A stretch of DNA of 46,141 nt. It comes from Methanobacteriota archaeon (GTDB taxonomy: Archaea > Thermoplasmatota > Poseidoniia > Poseidoniales > Thalassarchaeaceae). The DNA lies in NCBI GenBank assembly GCA_002726275.1, contig PBSO01000033.1, positions 1 to 46,141 on the forward strand. The letters are read 5' to 3'. Each line of letters starts with the position of its first letter. The stretch's first letter is position 1. The position numbers were made by a program, and so were the translations under genes. Below, piece after piece: positions 23,921-34,800 of the stretch. The notes under the pieces were generated by a model. The model was given only the letters and a program-made list of their open reading frames with translations. It was not told the origin of the DNA and made no database searches.

Positions 23921-24811
23921 ATGACCAAGTGCAAGGGGCTCAAGGACGATGGGGGCGCCTGTTCGAAGCACATCATGTACAATTCCGAGTACTGCAAGGA
24001 ACACCAGCACCAGGACCCTTCAATCGTAATATGCTTGAGCGAGGATAAGAGGGGTAGGCGCTGCTCGCGTCACGCAATGGAGGGTATGTTGTTCTGCAAG
24101 ATGCATCTGGAGCAGATAGCAGAATTGGAGAATTTGGATTGCCCCAGAGGATGCGGGAAGATGGAATTCAAGTCAGGATACATCAGGGGAAAACTGGACG
24201 GCTTCTACAGATGCAGGGAATGCGAGGGTCGGTTGCTGGATGCCAAGCGCATGGATAGGATCATGAAATACTCCGATGACCTGAGTCGGTTCCTCGAAAG
24301 TGGAGAGGAATGCGACATTAGGTGCCCGACCTGCAATTCGGGAATGGTCGATGTCAGAGTCAAATGCAACGTACCCGATGACCGAGGAGGGGGGCCCCAC
24401 CTCGGAGGCGGCGGCAGTATTGGCGGATTGGTTCTCGGAATAGCGATAGCGGGGTTGGTTGAGTCTGCAAAGCAAAACAACAGGGAAAAGAAACGCATAA
24501 GTTCGGGGTCTGTTTTTGATGGTGAGTTCACATACATGAGCGTGGATGGGTGCCGGGATTGCGGCTCATTCTGGTTCGACGGGGGAGAGATGCAGAATAT
24601 CCAAAGTAGCATTGACTTGAGAAGCACGACGACGGAAGAATGGGCAGAAGTCAAAGAGATGCTGGAGGAGAGGAATCAGGAGCGCTTAGAGAGAAGGATG
24701 TCGGAGACGGGAGGCAATATATGCAGTCACGTAGGAGAAGACGGGGCGCCCTGCCTCAAGCAAAGAATGCACAATCAGGAGTACTGCTGGAAGCACAAGC
24801 GGCCGAAGTGA
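23921..24811 (+). CDS. Multi-zinc-finger protein: three C-x9-C-x10-C-x2-H fingers and two zinc ribbons
   Basis: A 296-residue Cys/His-rich protein. Three short fingers have exactly the same spacing: C4/C14/C25/H28, C38/C48/C59/H62 and C268/C278/C289/H292. The pattern (Cys, a loop with Gly-x-x-Cys, then YC/FC-x2-H) resembles small DUF5763-like fingers. Between them are two zf-TFIIB-like ribbons: C74-x3-C78 with C98-x2-C101, and C135-x2-C138 with C211-x2-C214 followed by FWFDGGEM. A Gly-rich hydrophobic stretch at about 161-181 interrupts the second ribbon and could be a membrane segment. A charged helical linker (240-262) precedes the last finger. The gene begins one base after the acyltransferase stop. 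Function is unknown; nucleic-acid or protein binding is likely. Confidence 0.8.
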   Translation: MTKCKGLKDDGGACSKHIMYNSEYCKEHQHQDPSIVICLSEDKRGRRCSRHAMEGMLFCKMHLEQIAELENLDCPRGCGKMEFKSGYIRGKLDGFYRCRECEGRLLDAKRMDRIMKYSDDLSRFLESGEECDIRCPTCNSGMVDVRVKCNVPDDRGGGPHLGGGGSIGGLVLGIAIAGLVESAKQNNREKKRISSGSVFDGEFTYMSVDGCRDCGSFWFDGGEMQNIQSSIDLRSTTTEEWAEVKEMLEERNQERLERRMSETGGNICSHVGEDGAPCLKQRMHNQEYCWKHKRPK

Positions 24812-25444
24812 TCAGTGATCGTCTTCCTCTGGCTCTTCGTCGGAGTCTCCCTCCTCATCGGTGGGCATCTCGGAAGCGGCCTCCTTTGCTGCCTCCAGGG
24901 TCTCCTCCATCCTCTCCTTGAACAGGTCCTTCTTCTCCTCGAACTCCTTGTAGGCCTCCACGGCGCTGTCAATCATGGCGTACCTGGTCTGGATTGCCTC
25001 GCTGAGGTCCTCGAAGAGCTTCATGTGCTGGGCGTACCAGTCGTCCCTCGCCTTCATCTCGACCATTGAGGTCTGAAGTGCTGTGTCGAGCTCCTCCGCC
25101 ACCTCGAACACCCTGCCGAGCCTTGCCTGCTCGCGAGTGTACATCTCCTGGGTCTTCTCCAGCTCGGGCTCCAGGTGCTTGACCCTGGTTCCGGCCTTGG
25201 CTCCCTCTAGCTCGAGGTCCCTGATCCGGTTGTCCTTGTCATTGAGAAGTGCCTCCAAGCCCTCCTTCTCGATCTCCTTGTCTATGGCGTCCTTCTCGAG
25301 AACCTCGATATGCGCCTTAGCGTCATTGAAGTCCGTTTCCAGTGCCTGATAGGCGACGTACAACTTATCCAGGCGCTCCTTCTCCATGGCCAACTGCTCG
25401 TGGACATTGTCCTCCGCAGGCGGAACTTGCTCTTCCTCGCTCAT
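24812..25444 (-). CDS. Acidic coiled-coil protein
   Basis: A 210-residue, highly charged helical protein with no membrane segment. Residues about 15-125 and 140-190 show heptad repeats, with an acidic disordered tail ending DEEPEEDDH. No enzymatic motif is visible. It could be a scaffold or an SMC-like or prefoldin-like helper, but that is speculation. It converges on the zinc-finger gene with no gap. High GC at third codon positions compared with neighbours is visible but may only reflect Glu/Lys/Leu choice. Confidence 0.75.
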   Translation of the reverse strand: MSEEEQVPPAEDNVHEQLAMEKERLDKLYVAYQALETDFNDAKAHIEVLEKDAIDKEIEKEGLEALLNDKDNRIRDLELEGAKAGTRVKHLEPELEKTQEMYTREQARLGRVFEVAEELDTALQTSMVEMKARDDWYAQHMKLFEDLSEAIQTRYAMIDSAVEAYKEFEEKKDLFKERMEETLEAAKEAASEMPTDEEGDSDEEPEEDDH

Positions 25445-25525
25445 GGTGCCCCTCAGACAACTCGGGCCATACTTCCCCTTTAACCCCGGCGGAAAACGGG
25501 AGAGCTAATTTCGCATTATCGGCAT

Positions 25526-26998
25526 TCACGAGGATATCGCGGCTATGGTGGACGACAGCACCGCAGTGAGCCTCTTTGCGGATGGAATGTGCAGCTTCTC
25601 GTCTGGGCCGTGAGCATTGTTGCCCGGTCCAGAGGGGCCTGTGCAGAGGAACTTGGCCTCTGGGTACCTGCCCTGCATCATCGCCATGAATGGTATTGTC
25701 CCCCCTATCCATGTGGCCAGGGGCGGTAGTCCTGAGAGGTGCATGGAGGCTTCGTTGATGGCTTCCTTCACTGCCCCCTCCAATGGAGGGGCGTCGAATC
25801 CGTTAGCTGAGGAGTCGAGGGTGAATGTTACCTCCGCCCCGTATGGAGGGTCGGCTTCCAGGGTCTGCTTTATGATCGGCTCAAGAGAGTCCGCGTCCAC
25901 GCCTGGGGGAATCCTGAAGCTCAGTTTCAGATCGGTGTTCGTCCTCAGTACGTTTCCGGCCACTTGGACGGAGGGCATCCCATCCGCTCCGATGATGCAC
26001 AGTGAGGGTAGCCAGTTCATACCCAGAATCATCTCTGAAACGCTGTCTGCTACGGGAGTGAGGGAGTCGACGGTGGGAAACTGCTCCCAGACCGAGTTGC
26101 CGACTACCGAGGCCAGCGAGTCAGCCTTCGCCTTGAGATCGGAGTCTACGTCCACGTACATCTCTGGTATCAGTATCCTTCCTGTTTCGGAGTCCTCGAC
26201 CCTGTCAAGCAGGGTCCTTGCTATCCTGAAGGAAGAGGGGATCGACCCTCCGGAGTTGCCTGAGTGTATACCCTCATGTGATACCTTGACCGACAGGGTT
26301 CCTGATACGAGTCCCCTGAGGGCCTCGGTCATCCAGATGTGGTCATAGTCCGGCCCCCCACTGTCCATGACCACTATCATGTCCGGATCGCCTAGGTCTC
26401 CACTGAGTAAATCGAGGTATGGGGGGAGGTCGAAGGAACCCGATTCCTCGCAAGTCTCGATTAGGAAGGTGCACTTGGGATGGGGTATTCCTGATTCCTG
26501 CAGCAGTCTGACCGAGGTAACGCATAGGTAGCCCCCGTATCCATCGTCTATTGAGCCCCTTCCGTATAGCCACGGGTCCCTCCTTACGGGCTTCAGCGGG
26601 TGGAGTCCCTCCGACCATAGTTCGGGCTTGGATGGCTGCTTGTCCAAGTGGGAGTAGAACACCACCTCGCCAGAACCGGTTCCTTCTATGGAAACCAGTA
26701 GAACTGGGGACTTTCCCTCTATCGTGTGCTTTTCGTAGCTCATTCCAGAGATTTCCTGCTCGTCTAGCCAAGTGCAGAATAGGTCTATCGTGGCATCCAG
26801 CTCACCCAGCGACTCCCAGTCTGGTTCGAATAGTGGCGACAGCGCCTTGATCTCTATGAATTCGCCAAGGGATGGCAATATCGAGCTCTCCCATATCTCC
26901 TCACTTCTTTCCATCATTCGGTCCAGTGCCTCTGGCATGGCCCTGTGTGGGGGCATGCACAAATGGATTCTTCTGCCAGAGGGGGGTTGATCATTCAT
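25526..26998 (-). CDS. M20-family metallopeptidase (carnosinase/CNDP-like)
   Basis: A 490-residue di-zinc peptidase. The metal ligands are seen in SHLDKQP (H117, D119 counted from this start), RGSIDDGYGG (D151 or D152), ETCEESGS (the general-base and ligand Glu pair) and VMDSGG. A lid or dimerisation domain (about 215-370) includes the typical HEGIHSGNSGGSIPSSFRI (in the family GxxHSG...). Members cleave dipeptides or short peptides with free ends. The start overlaps the AddA-like stop as ATGA, so it is translationally coupled to the helicase-nuclease. This may be mere gene packing. Confidence 0.9.
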   Translation of the reverse strand: MNDQPPSGRRIHLCMPPHRAMPEALDRMMERSEEIWESSILPSLGEFIEIKALSPLFEPDWESLGELDATIDLFCTWLDEQEISGMSYEKHTIEGKSPVLLVSIEGTGSGEVVFYSHLDKQPSKPELWSEGLHPLKPVRRDPWLYGRGSIDDGYGGYLCVTSVRLLQESGIPHPKCTFLIETCEESGSFDLPPYLDLLSGDLGDPDMIVVMDSGGPDYDHIWMTEALRGLVSGTLSVKVSHEGIHSGNSGGSIPSSFRIARTLLDRVEDSETGRILIPEMYVDVDSDLKAKADSLASVVGNSVWEQFPTVDSLTPVADSVSEMILGMNWLPSLCIIGADGMPSVQVAGNVLRTNTDLKLSFRIPPGVDADSLEPIIKQTLEADPPYGAEVTFTLDSSANGFDAPPLEGAVKEAINEASMHLSGLPPLATWIGGTIPFMAMMQGRYPEAKFLCTGPSGPGNNAHGPDEKLHIPSAKRLTAVLSSTIAAISS

Positions 26999-29900
26999 TG
27001 GGGGCAGTTTGCGCACGAGCATTCGTAGTCTGAAATAGTGGGTTCTGACTCTAGAGACATCGCGGCTGCCAGGGACAGTGCCTTATCCAGTTCTTTGAGT
27101 GTGGCATTGAACATTTCTTCGGGGTACTCGACTATCCTCCCAGTGACGCCTACCAATATTGCCGGCCTCAGAACTGTCCTGCTCGGAAGTCCTCTCTTCT
27201 CCCTCTCTTCCTCTATCGTCCTCAGGGCGAGGTAGTAGAGTGCCAGTTGCATGCTATGGTTCTCTAGCATCTCAATTTCTGCATCGCACTGAGGGTCGAA
27301 TGAGTGGTTCCCGTGCGACTCCACAAGACCATCTAAACTCCCTGAATTCAGTTTGTGGGCTTCCTCCGTCTTGAGGTCGATTGGCCTGATGTGTTTTCCC
27401 TCTCCGGAAACCGTGCATAGAACTAGATCTATGACTCCATCCATTTCAACGGCGACCTCGTCGATTGCGGATAGTGGCTCTGGCCCATCGGGCGTCCATC
27501 TCGTCCTGACGACCCTGTCGAGAGGAGTTGTTTTGGACAAGTGGAATGGCATTTCAGTTCTCAGCCCTTCAACGATATGGCCATTGACCGCTCTACCGGA
27601 TACCAAGTCTCCCATGATTCCCTCCTTTATTCGAGACAACATTTTGCCCATTAGAGAACGGCAGGCTTCTCTGTCGGCATCTGAAGGGAGGAATTCGTCT
27701 AGGACCTGCCCGATAACCGATGCATCGTCCAGTTTGTCGTCTCCTGCAGAGGCCCATGAGTCCGGTAGATCGATGTTCTCACCATCTGGTGGTCCGGGAT
27801 TTCCAAGTCCTATCTCGAAGGTCCTGTGAACTATTTTCCCAAATCCAGCAGCATCGATACCTTGAGGGAGGTAGGCTTCCGATTCTAGTTTGGAGTTGTT
27901 AGTTGGCTTTTCAATGGTCAGACCCCCCCTAGTCTCCAGCCAATATCTGCGTTTGCATTTCTGTAGTGTTGAAAGCCTGTGTGGGGTCACCCTTACCCTG
28001 CTGGAAATATTCCACCTAGGGGTTGTCATGGGAGGAACGTGATTCATGGAGGACTCCCTGGCTGCATCATCGACCATCTCGATCATCTGGAGTGGGGTGA
28101 GTAGTGATGCGGTTCCATTGTCCGGATCATCAAGACAGTCAGGGTGGTGAATCAGGGTGAGCCCGGGAAGGGTGTTGGAGCCGAGGAAGCCCTCCGACAG
28201 TGCTTTCATAGGATCGAAGATTCTCTCTCCTTTCTTGCTTACTGGCGGTTTTTCTCCGGATTCCGAATCGTCCTCGGACATCCAGTGAGACTCCTTCTCG
28301 CCCCTCTCCCAGGAACCCTGGCGAAGAGACTCTATCCACATCTGCCCAAGTTGTGGGATGGGGCTTGAGTATGCCCAGGGGATCACTAATCCCTCTCCTT
28401 CCCTCCATTCTGTTTCCTTCGGGGAGCCCGTGATTATCAGCTTGCTCTCAGCCCTAGTGGCTGCTACATAGAGCAGTCTCCTAGACTCGGCATCCTTCCT
28501 AGCAATATGTGTTCTCATCAGGTGTTTCCAAAGTGGCGAGTGGGGGTGGTCCTTGCCGGATTTCTTAATGGGCCATGGCTTCGGCCTCCCTCCGAACATT
28601 TCTGGGGTGACTATCATCTTGTTCTTGTTCTCATTCATGAGATTTGTCTGTCTTCCCGAGAAGACGTCTGCGAGAATTACGACCTTCGACTGGAGTCCTT
28701 TTGCCCCATGAATGGTCATTACCCTGACAGCATCGTTTTGCACGGGTGAGGATGCCTGCAATGACGAGGAGTCACTCTCTTTGATCGTGGATATTCTATC
28801 TGCCAGGACCATCGGATCCCCGCCAATCTCCTTGGAGAGGGAGCGAATCAGTGAGATGAAGTCCTCAGCGTCCTGCCTGTCCCCCGGATTAGGATTGGCG
28901 ACTAACAAATCGGAGTTGTCTATTGATTCCTCTAGGGCATCTATTATTCTACCAGATGAGGAGAGTTTTCTCCACCTCGTCACTAGGCTCTTTAGTCGGT
29001 CATTGTCTAATATTTCGACCATCCTTGAAACGAGATCCTCTTCGTCTCCAGCACCCTCCAGAAGACCCTGCAGCCCACTGTCATTGAGTCCAATCATGCT
29101 ACTTCTAGAGGCCCACGCAGCGTTGTGCCTGGATGTTGGCCTTGCTAGGAACTGGAGTAGTCCGTTTAGGCTGTGGGCCACGGGTCTATCCAACAGTCCT
29201 CCCTCTCTGTCTGCCTGGGATTTTATGCCGATAAGTGACAGTTGTCGCGTTATCGAGTCCCTGAGTCTGCTCCTGCTTGGGAGTAGAATCATGATGTCGC
29301 TCGGAGGAACGGGTTTCTCATTGGGTAGTTGGCTCCAGTCTCCTGAAGGTCCTCTGACCCTTACGGGCATCCCGTCGATAAGGTTCCTGACCCTCTTGGC
29401 AATGAGTAGCGACTGCCTCTCGATTGAGTCCGGGCTTCCGTCTTCAAAGGCATCTAGGGGGGTGGTCAATTCGAATGGGGGGTTTTCCTCGGCATCCCCC
29501 ATTACAGGGCATATCCACTCCAAGGATCCGGGAATGCCACTCTTCTCCGGGCTTGGGAATAGTGGTTGAGGAGTGGCGTAGAAATTTCCATCTGGCAAAT
29601 CCCTATGCCTATCTGACAGTATGTCATGCCACCATTGGTCCATCACTTTGAGGAGTCCGCCGTCGGTCCTGTAGTTCACCTGGAGTCTGATTAGTCCTCG
29701 TCGACGCAAATTTACCTCCTCTTGATCGGGTTTCGGGAGGTGTTGATCTGAAAGGTCGAAGGGGATCCACTCGATGGAAGCGAGTCCGGAGTCCTCGAGC
29801 AGTTTTGTTGCCTTGGAGAATCCTATGGATGCGGCATTTCTAGGATCTCGGCTCTCGTCGGGGCGTCTCAATTCCGGGCTCCTGGTCAATTCAGGAACGC

Positions 29901-31860
29901 TTGAGAGTTCGTGATCGTTGACGGACATCAGATTAACGGCGTACTCCAGGAACCCGGCGACCTCGGCCTGCCTGAATGCGTAGATGCTCTGCTTGACGTC
30001 CCCGACAAAGCAAATCGTGGGCTGCCATGGGGTGTCTGGTGGTTCCGGTTCTCCAGAAACATGCCCCCTCACCCCCCACAGTCTGGATAACAGTCTCCAT
30101 TGCAAGGGCGAGTTGTCCTGGGCCTCGTCGATAATGAATGCCCTGTACCTCCTCCTGATTTCCCCCAGGATACTCACTCTAGTCTCTAAATCAAATCTAA
30201 TCGCACCTAGGCTTCCAGATGATTCGGCGGCTAGCGTCGGATTCTCCTCCAGTCTCTTGAGTTCCTCGAGAGCCAGAGCAATGTGATCGTCCCTCCAGGG
30301 TTCGGACTTGAGAGAGTTCAAAGAACTGATGATTTGTGGAGGATAGAATGTCTTGCATGATTCAGGGCAATTGGCCAGAAGTAGGTCTCCCACCAGTCTC
30401 TGAATGTCATCAAAGTCTTCTACCTCGTTTGTCTCCTTCATCTTCTTCAGAATTCCTTTGAATCCGAGATGGACCAGACGTAGATCCTCCAAGTTCTGTA
30501 CTTCACCGTCTATATCGAAGTGATAGGAGGAGGGAGTTTTTCCTGTCGGGATTCTCTCTGGTACCTCTTCTGGCAGGGGTTCTGAGAATGGTTCTCTCCC
30601 CTGTGGCGAACAGGGTGGCTGCCGGGAATCCAGTAGCATTGCTATCTGGACGAAATGGAGAACGTGCCTACCGTTCCTAGTTGACCATAGATTCCTTGTT
30701 CTGTCCACAATACTGTCTATTTCGTTCCTGACCGTTTCCTTGATTCTCGCATCTGAGATCTTTCCGCATGTTTCTATTCCTCTCTCCCAGCCCCCGTCAT
30801 TTGGTAGTGTCTTTGCCCTTCCGGGGAAGATCTTGGGAGTTTTGCTCTGGAGTGACTTCTGGGATGCAGTGCACTCCATATGGTGGCTCATCCAAACCAG
30901 TTGCTCCCAGGATTGGGACGGCAGTGATGATGCCAGATTGTCCATACATGCCATTCTTGATTCGGCAGACCATCCCTTTGGCGACAAGTGGAGTGTATTT
31001 CGTTTGACAATCTCGCAGAAGTCATTGGTTATACTTCGTAATTCTAGAAAGATAGCCTCTATCATCATGGGATCTATTGAGGACATGATTCTCTGGAGGA
31101 GTAGGTCTCTGTCGATTTGCCCGTCCCCCTGGGATATTGAGCGGACGCCTTCATCGATGAATACAGAATTTCTAACTAAGCTCCTTAGGATTCTTGATGA
31201 TGTCCATCTGCCATGGTATCTTCTGGCTATTCTGTCTCTCGCCTCGAGTACTTCCTCGGCTATCTCGCCGCCTACACCTGCGTCTACTGCATCGCCTATT
31301 CTCGACTTGGAGCTAGGGAGTCTCCAGAGGGTGTTTATCGCCTCGTCAATAGACAGTTCTCTCGCTGAGTCTGAAATAATCTCACTTCCATAAGAGTCTC
31401 CGAGAAGTCCCCTGTAGGGAGCAATTAACTGATTGAAGAAGGAGTCTATTGTCCCAACGGGAGCATCTTCCAATTGGGCCAGAAGCATGTCAGGATCCCC
31501 TATATTGGAAACTCTTGGATTGTCTCTGACAGTTAGTTTGGAGATTTTTGATCTCAATCTGTCTTTCATCTCATCTGCGGCCTTGTTTGTGAAGGTCAGG
31601 AGAACGACTTCTCCGGGAAGTAGCCCCTCCCACTTCTGGGGGTCGCTAGTATCGGCAGGAGCGGATAGGTGAGTACCCCCTCCCGGACGTGATGGCCTGG
31701 ATGGGACAGGCGTAATTCTTGTAGCTCTCTGGTCCTTTGAGAAGTAGTGCTCCAATGCCCTATCAACAATAGTGCTGGTTTTCCCTGTACCGGCCCCTGC
31801 ATCAACTACAATGTGGGAGTCGATGTTGAGTGCTAGGCGCTGACCCATATTCAGAAGCAT
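26995..31860 (-). CDS. AddA/RecB-like UvrD-family helicase fused to a PD-(D/E)xK nuclease
   Basis: A 1621-residue superfamily 1 helicase-nuclease. Helicase motifs in order: Q motif region MGQRLAL, motif I DAGAGTGKTS (about 17-26), Ia VVLLTFTNKAADEM, motif II IIDEAQDNSPLQWR, motif III ICFVGDVKQSIYAFRQAE, motif V TIHGAKGLQSKVVILAD and motif VI LLYVAATRAESKLII. The C-terminal ~350 residues are a nuclease domain: VHRTFEIGL, RPIDLKTEEA (catalytic D and K) and QLALYYLAL. A Cys in LQKCKRRYWL plus ECSCANC at the very C-terminus could hold an iron-sulfur cluster; the AddA subunit usually lacks one. The start overlaps the AddB-like stop (TGATG). Such complexes process double-strand breaks. Confidence 0.9.
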   Translation of the reverse strand: MLLNMGQRLALNIDSHIVVDAGAGTGKTSTIVDRALEHYFSKDQRATRITPVPSRPSRPGGGTHLSAPADTSDPQKWEGLLPGEVVLLTFTNKAADEMKDRLRSKISKLTVRDNPRVSNIGDPDMLLAQLEDAPVGTIDSFFNQLIAPYRGLLGDSYGSEIISDSARELSIDEAINTLWRLPSSKSRIGDAVDAGVGGEIAEEVLEARDRIARRYHGRWTSSRILRSLVRNSVFIDEGVRSISQGDGQIDRDLLLQRIMSSIDPMMIEAIFLELRSITNDFCEIVKRNTLHLSPKGWSAESRMACMDNLASSLPSQSWEQLVWMSHHMECTASQKSLQSKTPKIFPGRAKTLPNDGGWERGIETCGKISDARIKETVRNEIDSIVDRTRNLWSTRNGRHVLHFVQIAMLLDSRQPPCSPQGREPFSEPLPEEVPERIPTGKTPSSYHFDIDGEVQNLEDLRLVHLGFKGILKKMKETNEVEDFDDIQRLVGDLLLANCPESCKTFYPPQIISSLNSLKSEPWRDDHIALALEELKRLEENPTLAAESSGSLGAIRFDLETRVSILGEIRRRYRAFIIDEAQDNSPLQWRLLSRLWGVRGHVSGEPEPPDTPWQPTICFVGDVKQSIYAFRQAEVAGFLEYAVNLMSVNDHELSSVPELTRSPELRRPDESRDPRNAASIGFSKATKLLEDSGLASIEWIPFDLSDQHLPKPDQEEVNLRRRGLIRLQVNYRTDGGLLKVMDQWWHDILSDRHRDLPDGNFYATPQPLFPSPEKSGIPGSLEWICPVMGDAEENPPFELTTPLDAFEDGSPDSIERQSLLIAKRVRNLIDGMPVRVRGPSGDWSQLPNEKPVPPSDIMILLPSRSRLRDSITRQLSLIGIKSQADREGGLLDRPVAHSLNGLLQFLARPTSRHNAAWASRSSMIGLNDSGLQGLLEGAGDEEDLVSRMVEILDNDRLKSLVTRWRKLSSSGRIIDALEESIDNSDLLVANPNPGDRQDAEDFISLIRSLSKEIGGDPMVLADRISTIKESDSSSLQASSPVQNDAVRVMTIHGAKGLQSKVVILADVFSGRQTNLMNENKNKMIVTPEMFGGRPKPWPIKKSGKDHPHSPLWKHLMRTHIARKDAESRRLLYVAATRAESKLIITGSPKETEWREGEGLVIPWAYSSPIPQLGQMWIESLRQGSWERGEKESHWMSEDDSESGEKPPVSKKGERIFDPMKALSEGFLGSNTLPGLTLIHHPDCLDDPDNGTASLLTPLQMIEMVDDAARESSMNHVPPMTTPRWNISSRVRVTPHRLSTLQKCKRRYWLETRGGLTIEKPTNNSKLESEAYLPQGIDAAGFGKIVHRTFEIGLGNPGPPDGENIDLPDSWASAGDDKLDDASVIGQVLDEFLPSDADREACRSLMGKMLSRIKEGIMGDLVSGRAVNGHIVEGLRTEMPFHLSKTTPLDRVVRTRWTPDGPEPLSAIDEVAVEMDGVIDLVLCTVSGEGKHIRPIDLKTEEAHKLNSGSLDGLVESHGNHSFDPQCDAEIEMLENHSMQLALYYLALRTIEEEREKRGLPSRTVLRPAILVGVTGRIVEYPEEMFNATLKELDKALSLAAAMSLESEPTISDYECSCANCPQ

Positions 31861-34800
31861 CAGAAATCATCCTCCATTCTAACATCACAAATACTGCTAA
31901 CCGGGCAGTATCTGCAGGATGATTCTGATGGTGTTGGGTGCACCCTCCCTAGTGAAGCGAAATGTGCAGTTCTCAATGCGACGGAAAGTCGTTGGGCCAG
32001 CCAAGCCCTAAACTGGTCACTACTGGTGTCACCTCGCTCGTCGGGGAATCTGTGAAGAGATGAACAGATGTTGGTCTTAGTGCCAATTTGCAATTCATTC
32101 ATGATTCCAAAGTATCCCTCTGAGACTTCCAGAGTGTGTTCTGATTCATGCCCGAATAACGATATCCCTGCTCCAACCACTAGGTCTCCGGGGTGACAGA
32201 CCTCCCAAGCCCTGGCATATACAGCCAACTGGAGTTCGTCCAAGAGTCCTGTTTGGTGCCTCTCCTCTGGGGACTTACCGATGGAGGTCTTTAGATCCCT
32301 GATGGCGACCAATCTCCTGGGTTTCCAATTTGTCCCATGAATTCTTATCGGAGCAACGGTGTCACTACCGGATTTGTCTACCCATATTGTCCCTAGTTCA
32401 TCATGTGGCAACAGGTCCACCCTGTCTATCCTGCCCCTTATCTGAATTGGGGGGATAGATTCCATATCGGGACTGCATATCTGGGATGGCATACTTATCT
32501 CGATTCCAGATTTATTGATTCCATACATGTCCCATTCAAATGCGATGGGCATTGCATCTGGAATCTCATACTCGGAAGATATCATCGCCCCTATTCGTCC
32601 GGAAATTGGGATTGGGGAAGGGTTGGAGAGCCATTCTGTCCACTCTCTGTGATTCATTCCCGAGAGTACTTTCCTCCAGTGGGTTGAGACAGCGTCTGTT
32701 CTTTCCAGCCACCTAGCCCTAGAGTCGAGGGACTCCAATGCACTCATCATGAGTGATTCCCTGGACACTCCGGATTTCGCCAGGCTGACTGGTATATCGT
32801 CACTAATCGCATCCCCTATCTCCCTCTCTTTCCCCATCTCCATCCCCAGAACTCCGCAAAGTAGGTCATAGTGAATTTCGTGCATCAAGTCACCGTGTGT
32901 CCTCTGATCGAGGTCTTCGGACTGTTTCTCATCACCTCTAGCTCTGAGTCCACTGGACAACCAACCCCTTCTGGGGCAACTTGCCCATTCCTGCAATCTA
33001 CTGGCGGACCACATCCTTACATCCTGCTTGGGCCCCTCGAAATGTCCTTGTCTGGAGTCGTGGGTCACTGAGCCGGACGGTAAGAGTGTCAGTGGCCTTG
33101 GATCTATTGTCGGTGTTTTCTTTCCAATTGCAGTAATCGCCCCCACTAGAGGCCATCTTCTTGCAGACCTCGGAGGGTCAAATCCTTCGGGAGCGCTCCT
33201 AGTGAAGTCGTCAGGTTCTACGGAGGTGATGTAGTCCTCGTGGGATTCTGCGAGATAGCCGTCTTCGTCCGATATCGTGGGTTGACGTGCCTCTCTGTCC
33301 CTCTGGAGAGCCACATCAAGAGGGATTGAAATTGAGGCGGAGTTCAACGGGGGCCTTTCTGGGGGGATCATCTTCCTTAGTTGGATTCCCTCTGATTGCC
33401 TCAAATCTCTAGGTCCCAGTGGAGTGACACTTTCGTTATCAAAAACATCCGGCTCTTGTTGGGAGTTGTCTGTAATCTCCCTAATTGGTGCTGCTGCGGG
33501 GAAAGACGACTCTAGGCTGGGGTCCAGTATTACTACCCTAGGGGCGCAATGGGTAATGTGCCTGAGATAGTGTCTAGCATCCATTATCGGTCCTTCCGGG
33601 CTCAACAAATTGTAGGCATGCCTCTCACTATCGCCTAAGAATGCGAATTTTGGAACCTTTAATTTCCATGATGCGCTAGATACATTAGCCATTATCAGCA
33701 AATCGGAAGAACAGCCAAGTGCCATTTCCGGCGTCATTACTCTGAGTCTACTCGAGTTCATTGGATTTGTTGGCATGTTCAAAGCTCTGATTACTTGAGA
33801 TGCCTCCTGGACCCAATCAGAACCACGCTTGGGCGGGCTTTGCCCCATGACTGTCTGCAGCGATCTAAGGGCGTCGTGCTCTGCCAATATTTTCTGCAAC
33901 ACTGCCTCTGGGGGTATTGAGCTGCCATCAACCTGAATCTCGTTTTCCCCATTCAGTATTTTGGAAATATGGATGATCCACTCATCTGCATTAATTGGTG
34001 CATCCTGAATTGGCAATATTTCTCCAGAGTGGCAGCCAACGAAAAAATCCGCGTTTTCCAGTGCGTCTCTGTCTTCTTTCCTCAAGAGTGGTTTGATGGA
34101 GTTTGATAATGACAGTAGCCACCACTGAGCAGATTCCTTCGCAGGCCCGATAACATCCGAGGTTGGAGGTATTCTGAGAGTCTCTAGCCATCTGGAAAGC
34201 GCCCCCCTGCCACCAATCAGGTGCTCTGATCTAGCCAATGAAGAAAGTAAGGCAGGATCGATGTCTGGGGTTATTGATGGATCGGAGGGATGTGCATCGA
34301 TTTTCTCGAAGGGGGTGATGGAAACTTGCATCGATAGGGACCTGATCCTCTCCATCGCGAAAGCATCAGTGCCATGTCCAATGTTGCAAAGTTCGTGTAG
34401 CCAGAACCCGACTGGCGTGCTTAGTACGAGGGTTTCTCGTTCTTGTGATGGGAATCCGATGTTGTTCAGTAATCTGACCCATTTGCTATAGTTATCCTTG
34501 AGTGAAGGATCCACTACGATGACTCTGCTACTATTGTCATTCGATATCTCTTCCTGGATTATTGAAATTGCAGCATTGAATGAATGCTCCTCCTTCTGGA
34601 GCATCAGTCTCTCGAATTCCCCCGATTCCCCAATTGCCGTAATTTCATGATCAGGAACCCAATGTGGAATCTCGGAAGATGATTTGATTGTGCTTATGTC
34701 CTGCAATTGAAAGCCATGGTGGCCTAGTCTGTAACTGCCGGGGTTGGTCAGTTGGTGGATTGGACATATTTTGGATAGTGCCAGCAGGAGTTTTGTGTGT

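Noticed and set aside
28712-29569. 285-codon open frame on the plus strand inside the AddA-like gene
   Set aside because: The minus-strand helicase motifs are continuous through this stretch; the plus frame has Ser/Leu-rich shadow composition.
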